A stretch of DNA of 12,479 nucleotides from NCBI GenBank assembly GCA_949128015.1, contig CASBRC010000169.1, forward strand, positions 1-12,479, read 5' to 3'. Each line of letters opens with the position of its first letter. The first letter of the stretch is position 1. The position numbers and the translations under genes were made by a program. The notes under the pieces were generated by a model. The model saw only the letters and a program-made list of their open reading frames with translations. It was not told the origin of the DNA and did not search any database. Below, one piece after another: positions 1-7,193 of the stretch. The stretch is from Synechococcales cyanobacterium PMM_0003. Its GTDB lineage: Bacteria > Cyanobacteriota > Cyanobacteriia > Pseudanabaenales > Pseudanabaenaceae.

Positions 1-60
1 GCTTTCACACCTCTATTAAGATTTGTAAACAGACATTTGGCTACGACATAATCAGCAGTC

Positions 61-184
61 TGAATCACGGATTAGACGGATTTAGGGATGACACAGAAAT
101 ATTGATAAATAAAGGAATCGATAAGGTTGCGAATAGAAAAATTAAAATCCGTGAAATCAAATAATCCATTTAATCCGTGATTCA
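61..184. repeat. 124-bp element with inverted ends
   Basis: The left end (61-80) and right end (163-184) are near-perfect inverted copies: both read TGAATCACGGATTA from the outside inwards, followed by a diverged GACGGATT or AATGGATT. A second partial copy of the right-end motif (AATCCGTGAAATC) lies at about 147-159. No gene is seen inside. The arrangement fits a short non-autonomous palindromic element or a REP-like hairpin. Bases 1-60 hold nothing recognisable, and those after 184 run directly into the vapC remnant. Confidence 0.55.
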
Positions 185-221
185 AACTCTTTTGTTATTC
201 ACTAGAAAGTAAATAGAGCCT

Positions 222-560
222 TTAACTAACTGTTTTTAGCCAAGAAGAACTCGTAAGATTGGAATCAACCGTTGCTAAAGTTAGCTGATAGAAAACGGCA
301 GTAGCCGCTATAAAGCGATCCGCAGGATCTTGATGAGGTAAATCAATCTGACGACTCAATAGCGCAATTTCATTGTTTAGAACAGCTTCACGAGTCTCCA
401 AATTTTTTAGCGCTAAACTTACCCAAGTACTCGTATCGGGTTGCAAAGATATCCTTCCTTTCTCAGCAAGGATCGCCGACTCCCAGATGCTAATCGGACT
501 AAGCCAAATCTCATTACTTGAGTTTGCGATCGCCTGTTGGATATTATTTTTTATCTCTTT
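222..560 (-). pseudogene. vapC: vapC-type PIN-domain toxin, 5'-truncated
   Basis: The reading frame encodes the middle and end of a PIN-domain ribonuclease of the VapC type. It contains NEIWLSPISIWESAI, then AEKGRI, then HQDPADRFIAATA, then LATVDSNL. Three acidic positions of the family are visible: Glu in SIWE, Asp in DPADR and Asp in TVD. The usual N-terminal strand with LLDTH, which supplies the first metal-binding Asp, is missing. The frame is closed by TAG at 579-581 and has no ATG, GTG or TTG before the region homologous to the family middle; the first ATG is at 446, inside the domain. About 20 codons appear to have been deleted at the junction with the upstream gene, whose 3' end overlaps this frame. 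The remnant is probably inactive as a nuclease. Confidence 0.75.
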
Positions 561-739
561 TTTTGTCGGACAAAAGACCTAAAATCTTCCATTGTCAATG
601 GATCTAGCCACTGATGACGCTCCTTTGTATAGTCACCAGTACCAGACTCAAACCGCAACAAAAATCTCCCAGCCCCTGCATAGTCCAATTCTTGAATCAA
701 TGCGTTATAGCCTCGTCTCGAAATCTCACTAGCTTTCAT
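551..739 (-). CDS. small conserved cyanobacterial-type protein, candidate antitoxin
   Basis: A 62-residue protein without a membrane segment or signal peptide. Its core, RFLLRFESGTGDYTKERHQW, followed by LDPLTMEDF and a basic tail (RQKKR), resembles a small protein family that I associate with cyanobacteria, but I cannot give it a function. The start is well supported: AGGAG lies 8 nt before the ATG. It sits directly upstream of, and overlaps, the vapC remnant on the same strand, which is the position of an antitoxin in a VapBC operon; that role is inferred only from position. The protein seems complete, so the deletion that damaged vapC spared it. Confidence 0.6.
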   Translation of the reverse strand: MKASEISRRGYNALIQELDYAGAGRFLLRFESGTGDYTKERHQWLDPLTMEDFRSFVRQKKR

Positions 740-786
740 TATTCAATCTCCTATTAATAAAGATTTACTCATAAATTATTCTTAAT

Positions 787-909
787 TTAGACGGGGATAA
801 CAATATCTCCCAAAACTTCTCCACTTCCTTTCATCACACCAAACGCTGGACGTTACTTTCCATTTGATGCAGGATAAATAACAACCAAAGGCACATCATG
901 TTGTCCCAT
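787..909 (-). pseudogene. antitoxin-like relic with internal stop
   Basis: From an ATG at 909 preceded by AAGGAA, the frame reads MGQHDVPLVVIYPASNGK, then TAA (853-855), then RPAFGVMKGSGEVLGDIV and a second stop at 787-789. The second segment resembles the C-terminal tail of VapB/Phd-like antitoxins (RPxFGxxKGxxxIxxD). The first resembles the N-terminus of Uma2-family proteins (PLVVYPDSDGK). It is either one degraded gene or two relics joined. No complete product is possible. Confidence 0.45.
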
Positions 910-959
910 ACTCAATTCCTTGCAGTGACTTATCATTATGCTAACAGAGTTTCGCCAAT

Positions 960-1094
960 TCAAATTTGAAGTGCAACAGGTTCTGATGCCCCAAAGAATA
1001 TTTCATGAGGCGTGCGATAGTCAAGAGATTTTCTTGGTCTATGCTTAATCAAATCCATAATCTTCTGAAAGTCTTCTGATCGGATTTTAGCAAA
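960..1094 (-). mobile_element. IS30-family transposase, 3' fragment
   Basis: The minus-strand frame ends in a TGA at 960-962 and encodes the extreme C-terminus of an IS30-type DDE transposase. The diagnostic part is the stretch HRPRKSLDYRTPHEIFFG followed by VALQI, preceded by SEDFQKIMDLIK. Only about 45 codons remain. Upstream the frame runs into a HIP1 site and a hairpin (1115-1165) with no further homology. No matching terminal inverted repeat or intact element is visible. This is a dead remnant, consistent with the eroded toxin-antitoxin genes beside it. Confidence 0.7.
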
Positions 1095-1114
1095 ACTGCG
1101 ATCGCAACTCAGTA

Positions 1115-1165
1115 AAAACCAAAAATGAGAAGCGGTGCATAGCGCAGCTTCTTATTTTTGGTTTT
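1115..1165. terminator. 19-bp stem-loop with A and T tracts
   Basis: Arms 1115-1133 and 1147-1165 pair over 19 positions with one G-T wobble, closing a 13-nt loop. The stem reads AAAACCAAAAATGAGAAGC on the left. It lies just before the lnt promoter and after the transposase fragment. The shape resembles a bidirectional Rho-independent terminator, but no complete gene now needs one. It could also be a dispersed hairpin repeat. Confidence 0.4.
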
Positions 1166-1173
1166 GATTTGCC

Positions 1174-1199
1174 TTGACTAACTGGAGCGTAGCTATAAT
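1174..1199 (+). promoter_or_regulatory. putative lnt promoter
   Basis: A perfect -10 box TATAAT (1194-1199) lies 23 bp before the lnt ATG. TTGACT (1174-1179) resembles a -35 box, but the 14-bp spacing is short for a sigma-70 promoter, so the -35 assignment is uncertain. Transcription from here would give a leader of about 15-20 nt with no clear Shine-Dalgarno. Confidence 0.45.
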
Positions 1200-1222
1200 A
1201 CAAAAACTATTTGACTTTATCT

Positions 1223-2764
1223 ATGCGAAATTTGCGAAACTTCCTATTTGCGGCTCTTGGTGGTGTGCTGATGGGACTAACTCCCGATCCGTTTAGTCAA
1301 TGGTGGCTAGCGTGGATTGCTCTGATTCCTCTCTGGATGCTTGCTCAGAAGCTAAAAGTTAAAGAGGCGATCGCCATGGGGGCAATGTGGGGATTTTGTT
1401 ATCACGGGATGGCCCTATTTTGGATTACGACTGTACATCCAATGGAATGGATGGGAGTGCCTTGGTGGACGAGTTTTTGGATTGCCACATTGGTTTGGGT
1501 ATTGATTACGGCTTGGGGAGCCGTATTATCGGGCTTGTGGGCTGGGGGAATGTCATTGCTCACGCAGAGGTTAAATGTAACCAGTCGGGTAATTATGGCA
1601 TGCGCGATGTTTAGTGGATTAGAAATAGTTTGGAGTTGGGGACCTCTCTATTGGACAGCCTTGGGCTATACCCAGAGTCCCCATGATTTATTGCTGTTGC
1701 AGATTAGTCGTCTCTCTGGACAGCAAACGATGACTGCGGCAATTGTCGCAATTAATGGATTATTAGCCGAAACTTTATTACATAGAGATGGGAATGAAAG
1801 GCGACGCTATGCGATCGCAACGATTTCTCTATTAATTGCGATCGCAAGTTATGGTGCATGGGAAATGCAAGGCGATCGGATGATTAGTAGCAATGGACAG
1901 GCGATCAAAGCAGGAATCATTCAGGGCAATATCTCAAATCCTTTAAGCGTCAAACCAGAAGGGAAGGGAATTGCGATCGATAACTATACTAAAGGCTATG
2001 AGAGCTTAGTAAAATCAGGCGCAGAGATGATCGTCACGCCTGAAACTGCAATTTCTTCGCTCTATCCCAACTACAATCCTTTGCGAGAAAAATTTGATCG
2101 CATGGTCGAGAAATATCGTGTTCCCGTCTGGCTAGGCAGCTTCGGCACTACGCGCAATCCCAATGCTGAAGACCCCAATAACTATACTAATAGTCTGTTT
2201 CTGATTGATGGGTCTAATAAAATTCTTGGTCAATACGACAAAGTACGACTTGTCCCAGTAGGGGAATATATTCCCTTTAAACCGATTTTAGGAAGTCTAA
2301 TTAAGCGTCTATCACCATTGCGCGGTGAAGTGGATGCTGGCTCTAGCGAACAACTTGTCGATACTCCTTGGGGACGTTTCATTGTTGGTATTTGCTACGA
2401 ATCAGCCTATCCTGCCACCTTCCGTTTTCAAACCGCCGCAGGTGGAAGACTAATTCTCTCTGCTTCTAATAATGCTCACTTTGCTTCCTATATGTCGGCG
2501 CAACATCATGCCCAAGATGTTGCGAGAGCAATTGAAAGCGATCGCTGGGCAGTCAGAGCTACTAATACGGGCTATTCGGGCTTTGTCGATCCCAATGGGC
2601 GCACAATATGGCTTTCCGATGTGAATACCTATGAAACCTATATGGAAACAGTTTATTTAAGAGATACCAAAACTCTCTATGTCCTATGGGGTGATTGGTT
2701 AACACCTTTGCTTTGCGTGATCAGCATCGCTATTTATGCAAAATATCGTTTTCACCCTTCATAA
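1223..2764 (+). CDS. lnt: apolipoprotein N-acyltransferase
   Basis: Lnt transfers the third acyl chain to the N-terminal cysteine of lipoproteins at the periplasmic face of the inner membrane. The 513-residue protein has the family layout. An N-terminal block of hydrophobic helices spans about residues 1-215, a nitrilase-like CN-hydrolase domain about 230-475, and a final membrane helix about 485-507. The catalytic triad is visible: Glu274 in TPETA, Lys340 in YDKVRLVPVGEY and Cys391 in GICYES, close to E267/K335/C387 of the E. coli enzyme. I chose the ATG at 1223; an in-frame TTG at 1211 would add four residues. It converges on the next gene and the two coding regions overlap by 13 bp. It appears intact and monocistronic. 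Confidence 0.95.
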   Translation: MRNLRNFLFAALGGVLMGLTPDPFSQWWLAWIALIPLWMLAQKLKVKEAIAMGAMWGFCYHGMALFWITTVHPMEWMGVPWWTSFWIATLVWVLITAWGAVLSGLWAGGMSLLTQRLNVTSRVIMACAMFSGLEIVWSWGPLYWTALGYTQSPHDLLLLQISRLSGQQTMTAAIVAINGLLAETLLHRDGNERRRYAIATISLLIAIASYGAWEMQGDRMISSNGQAIKAGIIQGNISNPLSVKPEGKGIAIDNYTKGYESLVKSGAEMIVTPETAISSLYPNYNPLREKFDRMVEKYRVPVWLGSFGTTRNPNAEDPNNYTNSLFLIDGSNKILGQYDKVRLVPVGEYIPFKPILGSLIKRLSPLRGEVDAGSSEQLVDTPWGRFIVGICYESAYPATFRFQTAAGGRLILSASNNAHFASYMSAQHHAQDVARAIESDRWAVRATNTGYSGFVDPNGRTIWLSDVNTYETYMETVYLRDTKTLYVLWGDWLTPLLCVISIAIYAKYRFHPS

Positions 2765-4014
2765 GCCGTTATTTCTACTCCAGAAACGTCGTATCTAATT
2801 TCGTTAAACCCCCTCATATCGCTCAAATCTTGCATCGTCGCACTCAAATACAACTTCCCAAATTCACCTTTGTCCTGAGCCATTTTAGAAGCTACATTCA
2901 CAGGGCTTCCTGCAATATCTTTAATTCCAATCGCTAGATTAGAAATTAGAACTTGTCCTTTGTCAATACCAATCCGACAAGCGATATCTTGGTTAGAAAG
3001 CTTTTGACGAAACGCTTTGGCAAATTTAACGGCAGCGATCGCATCATCAAAAACATAAATTCCTAATGAGCTAACCACTTTGATTTCCGATGCAGATGTT
3101 TTGTCCAGCAATCGTAATCCTATATCTTTCATCAAAGCCGAAAATGATAGCTGATTAAACATCGAAACTTCATGGGTTTCCACAGCTTCATTTTTACTCT
3201 GGATTAGGACTACTACTTTGTTCTGGACATACTTATCTGTCAAATCACGAACAAAATCTTGATCAATAGTTTGGTTTGTTAATCGGGTTCCATATTCCAA
3301 TAAATCAGCATAAAAATCTTCAGAATAGGGAATGGGATAACGTTGATCCACGGGCTGTAATCCCAATAAGCGATCGCCATCTAATACCCGATAAATATCG
3401 CCAATTTCAGCAACTAAATCATCGCGTTTCTTAATGCTGAAGTTATGATGATTGGGTAAGCGATCGCAAATAGCTTGACTGATTAAAACTTCGCCCCCGA
3501 TCGTATGATTTTCGGCAATATCCTCGATCTCATCGGCTTCCGATCCATATAAACCGCCACTAATAGAATAAAAATTTCCATAGTGAGCGCCTATGCCAAT
3601 TTTGATTTGGCAACTTTTTATGATTTCATCCTGAATAGTCAGCAATGCAGAAACTAAAGTTGCGGCGCTGAGGTCATCTGGATAAAACATTTGGGTATTG
3701 TCTGCTGCCCAAATCCCAACGCTTTCGCCCCCGATCGCTTTCCCGTAACCATGCAAAATCTTTTTCGGTTGATTGATGATCGCCAAAATTTCTAGCAATT
3801 CCTTTTGCTGGCAAAGTTTGGTCAGACCAACTGAATCAGAAGATACGCTATAACCCTGTACTTTGTGGCTCTCAAGGAGTTGCAGCGCATCTGCATGAGT
3901 TTGTTCGCTGTTCAGCCATTGCTCCACCAACTTTAGAGGTAGCGCACCAATAATGTCCTGAGTAACATCAAACAGGTTGGCGGAGTAACGTTTTTTGCTG
4001 AGCTTTTCTGTCAT
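2752..4014 (-). CDS. protein with two degenerate class III nucleotidyl-cyclase-like domains
   Basis: This 420-residue cytoplasmic protein lacks a signal peptide and membrane helices. Residues ~55-210 and ~280-415 both resemble the class III adenylate/guanylate cyclase fold. In the first, YSVSSDSVGLTKL recalls the metal-binding Asp strand (D60), GGESVGIW the GDG loop, and KIGIGAHYG the strand before the dimer arm. In the second, CRIGIDKGQVLISN and DIAGSPVNVASKM match the family, with Asn373 kept but the usual transition-state Arg replaced by Lys377. No second domain has an obvious pair of metal Asp residues, so catalysis is doubtful; a regulatory or nucleotide-sensing role is possible. It lies 59 bp downstream of a response regulator on the same strand, with a hairpin between them. 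Its 3' end overlaps lnt. Confidence 0.6.
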   Translation of the reverse strand: MTEKLSKKRYSANLFDVTQDIIGALPLKLVEQWLNSEQTHADALQLLESHKVQGYSVSSDSVGLTKLCQQKELLEILAIINQPKKILHGYGKAIGGESVGIWAADNTQMFYPDDLSAATLVSALLTIQDEIIKSCQIKIGIGAHYGNFYSISGGLYGSEADEIEDIAENHTIGGEVLISQAICDRLPNHHNFSIKKRDDLVAEIGDIYRVLDGDRLLGLQPVDQRYPIPYSEDFYADLLEYGTRLTNQTIDQDFVRDLTDKYVQNKVVVLIQSKNEAVETHEVSMFNQLSFSALMKDIGLRLLDKTSASEIKVVSSLGIYVFDDAIAAVKFAKAFRQKLSNQDIACRIGIDKGQVLISNLAIGIKDIAGSPVNVASKMAQDKGEFGKLYLSATMQDLSDMRGFNEIRYDVSGVEITAYEG

Positions 4015-4041
4015 CGAAGTTTCTCAGATCAATCTAAACTG

Positions 4042-4072
4042 CCAAAAGGCGCAAGCATAAAGCGCCTTTTGG
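4042..4072 (-). terminator. hairpin between response regulator and cyclase-like gene
   Basis: Arms 4042-4052 (CCAAAAGGCGC) and 4062-4072 pair perfectly over 11 bp with a 9-nt loop, starting at the last base pairs before the response-regulator stop codon. The T-tract on the minus strand is weak. It may be a partial terminator that lowers expression of the cyclase-like gene relative to the regulator, or a processing site. Confidence 0.55.
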
Positions 4073-4073
4073 G

Positions 4074-4763
4074 CTATTTTACTAACCCTGCTCTAAGTGC
4101 GCGTACCGCAGCTTGAGTGCGATCGTCAGCACATAGCTTATTCAAAATATTTCGCACATGGGTTTTTACAGTACCAACAGTAATGTAAAGCCTTTCCGCA
4201 ATTTCGGCATTGCTATTGCCATTGACAATCTCAGACAAGACTTCTAACTCGCGCTCAGTCAGTGGTGTTGCGGCAAGAACTTGTTTGTAATCAGCCTCAG
4301 CCGCATCAATTTCCACGGTTGCCTCGCGGCGGCGTACCTGCTGCAAAACAATACTTGCGATCGCAGGATCGATCCAAGAGTTACCCTCAGCCGTTAACTT
4401 CAGCGCTTGCACCAGATTTTCTGAGCTAATATCTTTGATGCAATAAGAATCTGCACCTGCGGCGAATGCAGCTAATACGGTTTCTTGACTATCGGTCAGA
4501 GTTAGAATTAATACTTTGGTGGCGCGACCTGCTCCAGTAGCTGCCGCCTTGATTTGGCGTGTTACTTCTACGCCATCCATGTCAGGTAAGCCCAAATCCA
4601 CGATCGCGACATCAGGTTGTTGGCTGTTTACTAGGGCAACACCTTCCGCACCCGTTGCAGCTTCACCAACAAAGACAAGCTCTCCTTGCTGTTGCAAAGC
4701 GATCTTCATGCCCATGCGGGTCAGGTCATGGTCTTCAATTAGGACAACACGAATCGAACTCAT
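4074..4763 (-). CDS. NarL/FixJ-family response regulator
   Basis: A two-component transcription factor of 229 residues. The receiver domain (1-~120) has the acidic pair in LIEDHD, the phosphoacceptor Asp56 in VAIVDLGLPDMDG, the conserved Thr in LILTLTD and Lys110 in YCIKD. A linker with a basic RRR stretch leads to a LuxR-type helix-turn-helix (about 168-229): LTERELEVL, then SNAEIAERLYITVGTVKTHV. I prefer the ATG at 4763; a GTG at 4769 would add two residues. No histidine kinase is adjacent, so the partner is encoded elsewhere. It is the upstream neighbour of the cyclase-like gene. I do not assign it to a named regulator. Confidence 0.92.
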   Translation of the reverse strand: MSSIRVVLIEDHDLTRMGMKIALQQQGELVFVGEAATGAEGVALVNSQQPDVAIVDLGLPDMDGVEVTRQIKAAATGAGRATKVLILTLTDSQETVLAAFAAGADSYCIKDISSENLVQALKLTAEGNSWIDPAIASIVLQQVRRREATVEIDAAEADYKQVLAATPLTERELEVLSEIVNGNSNAEIAERLYITVGTVKTHVRNILNKLCADDRTQAAVRALRAGLVK

Positions 4764-4828
4764 AAGCACTTGTGCAGTTTATGCATGGTCTGTATTGATA
4801 CCAGAATCTCACAGAAGGGGGACAAAAA

Positions 4829-4877
4829 CCCATAAAAAAGCTTAATCGGGCTTAGCCCGATTAAGCTTTTTTATGGG
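4829..4877 (-). terminator. perfect 23-bp stem, intrinsic bidirectional terminator
   Basis: Arms 4829-4851 and 4855-4877 are perfectly complementary over 23 bp with a 3-nt loop. Runs of A and T lie inside the arms, so it can terminate either way. The stop codon of the nuclease gene (4871-4873) is inside the stem. It ends the collagen-like/nuclease operon and isolates the response regulator downstream. Confidence 0.8.
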
Positions 4878-5518
4878 GCTTTTTGAACAGCCAGTCCTAA
4901 TCGCTTGAGGATTTGGAGAACTTTTCCCAGTTCGTGTTGTCTAGGAAATAGTGAAAACGTTCGCGATACATCGTACTGAGGTGCATCATCATGGGTCATT
5001 TTTAGGAATATAAATTCATCGCCGTTAGTGGCTAACCCATAGGACGGCTTGGAGATTTGTGCATTTGGACTTGCTAGCATATAAGCCAATAACTGCGGTA
5101 TGGCGGCTAACACTGAAATGCTGGTGCGTTTTGACTCGATTACTAAGATCCAAAGTTGTTTTTGAATGACGAGCATATCGATGAAGCCGCGTAACATTTC
5201 TTCGGAATCATCAAGCTCTAACGTAATCCCATAGGGCGAATGCATTCGATATGGAGCATCAAGAAATCCTGCTAGCTCCAAAAGTGGTGAAACTACGGTG
5301 ACTTGAATTGTGCCTTCTAATAATAATCCGTCGAGTCTTTGGTAGTCATAGCGTTGCTTAAGCCGAGCAACACCTACTTTTTCGAGTTCATTTAGTATTG
5401 GTAAATCTTCTTGCCATTCACTAAAAAAGCGATCGCAATTAGTTTGTCGCAAATTAAAGCGATCGCATAAATCGTTCAAGCTATAAATCGCATCCGTAAT
5501 TGCAGTGCTGACAACCAT
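4871..5518 (-). CDS. stand-alone HsdR_N-like PD-(D/E)XK nuclease-family protein
   Basis: A 215-residue protein resembling the N-terminal nuclease domain of type I restriction R subunits, without helicase or DNA-methylase parts. The catalytic core is visible: Asp114 in GFIDML, then Glu128-x-Lys130 in LVIESKR, followed by PQLLAYM, which fits the QxxxY motif of RecB-like nucleases. Glu68 in LLLEG may be the extra acidic residue. VSPLLELAGFLDAPY is shared with the paralogue at 7472. Its ATG overlaps the stop of the upstream collagen-like gene by one base (TAATG), implying translational coupling. The substrate is unknown. Cyanobacteria often carry many copies of this family annotated as restriction subunit R, usually with no matching methylase or specificity subunit nearby, as here. 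Confidence 0.75.
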   Translation of the reverse strand: MVVSTAITDAIYSLNDLCDRFNLRQTNCDRFFSEWQEDLPILNELEKVGVARLKQRYDYQRLDGLLLEGTIQVTVVSPLLELAGFLDAPYRMHSPYGITLELDDSEEMLRGFIDMLVIQKQLWILVIESKRTSISVLAAIPQLLAYMLASPNAQISKPSYGLATNGDEFIFLKMTHDDAPQYDVSRTFSLFPRQHELGKVLQILKRLGLAVQKAP

Positions 5519-7062
5519 TAGTTTTTACCAACTACAAAGGGCGAGTCGATGCTTTGATTATATTTTGTACCACTCTTAGTAGTTTGATTGATCACAATTC
5601 CATAGGCAGCGTTGTAATCGGCTTTTAGCCAAGGTGAGCAATAACGACCGACAGGTAAAGTGTAGATATTGCCATTCACGATCGCACCATCGCTAGGCTG
5701 TAACTTTGGCGGAATTTTAAAAGTAATACTGCGCCGTTTGACATAATCGCTAGCGACTACACCAGTTGCCGATTGCTTACTAAAGCATTGCACCTCAATT
5801 TCTGTATCTTTGAGCAATTCGCGCACATTTCCGCGATCGCTCAGAATTAATTGGTTTTCTGTACCAACGCCTGAGATTTTTTGTAATTGAAATGATTTAA
5901 CGCGATCGGGATTGAATCCGCCTGTAATCTTAACTACTTGAAGATTATTCTCAGGAATAACTTGATATTCCAACGTTCCTGGTAATTGATAATCAATCGT
6001 GGCAGTCTCATTCCGAACATTCACCGTTGCACCAATTTCTACGCGATCAATCCCTAAAGCTGTGGATGTTTCTTTGGCTGCCCAATCAAATCGATAAAAT
6101 AGTCGCGCCGTATCTTTTAAATAGGTGTATGTATCGGCAACGTCAGAACTAGTCCGCAGTAATCGTGATAGCCCACTGCGCTCAACCCAAATATTTTTGA
6201 TCAATCCAACTTTCTTGCCGATCGCAGTTGCCAATATTGCGCGATCGCTCGTCATCTCCGCAGGTATGTCCAATCGTGGAACTAGAGTAACTTTCCCATA
6301 GTTACCTGTTACGCCGTTGCGCCCATTATCGCTGGTTGCCCCATCTCGTCCGCGTTGACAAGAATAAGAATCTGTCTGTGTGACTCCTTGATTAGTACGC
6401 CGATAGAGCCAATCATCTTTACGATATTCACGAACCTTCGAGTATGCGCGATTAAAATCTAAATCCCAGCCGTCACTTGAGCGACCACAGAGCCGAGTTT
6501 CTTTGGAATGATATTCCCATGGAGCTTTAGCATCACTAAAAGGTCTGCGTTCTGTCTCCAACGTACAATATTTAATCCGCCATTCTGATTCTTGACATTC
6601 GCAGCCCTTACCCCCGATCGCTCCACGCCCATTTCGACCACCCTTGCCACCTGCATTCCGAATTTCTAGCTGCCTAAGTGCTGCAATATCAGTATAAAAA
6701 ATCGTGGCATTACCACCATTGCCGCCACGCCCACCGTTGCCGCCATCGCCACCACGTCCACCTGATGCTCCCACTAACGAATATTCAGGACGATAGGGCT
6801 GATCACAGCTAGTTGCCGATCGCCCTGCTGTCCCATCTTCAGCATCGTCACCGATCGTGCCAGAGAGGTCATAAGTAGTAGGCTTCCCATCGAGCACAAT
6901 TTTAATATCTTGACCATCCCTACCATTGCGCCCATCTCTACCGCGATCGCCATCTTGTCCAGTTATTCCAAAAGTATTTTGGGCAACTGCCGATAAGCTA
7001 ATTAAAGGAAATGTCAAAATTGCGATCGGCAAAGCATAAATCAGTGATCTGGATTTCCACAT
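5518..7062 (-). CDS. secreted collagen-like glycine-rich protein
   Basis: From the ATG at 7062 the 514-residue protein begins with a signal peptide: MWKSR, a hydrophobic core, then SAVAQ with likely cleavage after AVA. AAAGG lies 8 nt before this start. A TTG at 7083 would add seven residues that spoil the signal peptide. Residues ~32-52 are seven Gly-X-Y triplets rich in D and R (GQDGDRGRDGRNGRDGQD). About 100-118 is a second Gly-rich block (GGRGGDGGNGGRGGNGGN), and shorter Gly blocks occur near 138-153 and 240-260. Between them is a Cys- and charge-rich segment (KGCECQESEW). The rest is a strand-rich C-terminal half without a recognised domain. No membrane anchor or LPXTG motif is present. 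It is coupled by TAATG to the nuclease gene. Confidence 0.7.
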   Translation of the reverse strand: MWKSRSLIYALPIAILTFPLISLSAVAQNTFGITGQDGDRGRDGRNGRDGQDIKIVLDGKPTTYDLSGTIGDDAEDGTAGRSATSCDQPYRPEYSLVGASGGRGGDGGNGGRGGNGGNATIFYTDIAALRQLEIRNAGGKGGRNGRGAIGGKGCECQESEWRIKYCTLETERRPFSDAKAPWEYHSKETRLCGRSSDGWDLDFNRAYSKVREYRKDDWLYRRTNQGVTQTDSYSCQRGRDGATSDNGRNGVTGNYGKVTLVPRLDIPAEMTSDRAILATAIGKKVGLIKNIWVERSGLSRLLRTSSDVADTYTYLKDTARLFYRFDWAAKETSTALGIDRVEIGATVNVRNETATIDYQLPGTLEYQVIPENNLQVVKITGGFNPDRVKSFQLQKISGVGTENQLILSDRGNVRELLKDTEIEVQCFSKQSATGVVASDYVKRRSITFKIPPKLQPSDGAIVNGNIYTLPVGRYCSPWLKADYNAAYGIVINQTTKSGTKYNQSIDSPFVVGKN

Positions 7063-7063
7063 A

Positions 7064-7172
7064 TATAAAGCCTTTAAAATCAAGTTGTTTGGGTTGACAC
7101 GATCACCACAAGCTGAGTTCCAAGTATATTGTAATAATTTGTACTGCCTAACCTAAACTTAAAGGCTTTATA
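7064..7172. repeat. inverted repeat flanking the 5' leader of the collagen-like gene
   Basis: TATAAAGCCTTTAA at 7064-7077 is matched, inverted, by TTAAAGGCTTTATA at 7159-7172. The proximal arm covers the Shine-Dalgarno and the base just before the ATG. The arms could pair in the mRNA if transcription starts beyond 7172, hiding the start site, or bind a regulator. The copy may also be coincidental in AT-rich DNA. Confidence 0.35.
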
Positions 7173-7193
7173 AGTGTTTCGGGGAGGTCGAAC

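Noticed and set aside
373..582. 69-codon + strand frame
   Set aside because: Antisense to the vapC remnant, whose PIN motifs explain the sequence.
1387..1614. 75-codon + strand frame inside lnt
   Set aside because: Out-of-frame shadow of lnt.
2695..2937. 80-codon + strand frame across the lnt end
   Set aside because: Antisense to the cyclase-like C-terminal domain and without homology.
4516..4845. 109-codon open frame antisense to the response regulator
   Set aside because: Low-complexity shadow of the regulator; the opposite strand carries clear receiver-domain motifs.
6459..6656. 65-codon minus-strand frame inside the collagen-like gene
   Set aside because: Alternative-frame shadow within the glycine-rich coding region.
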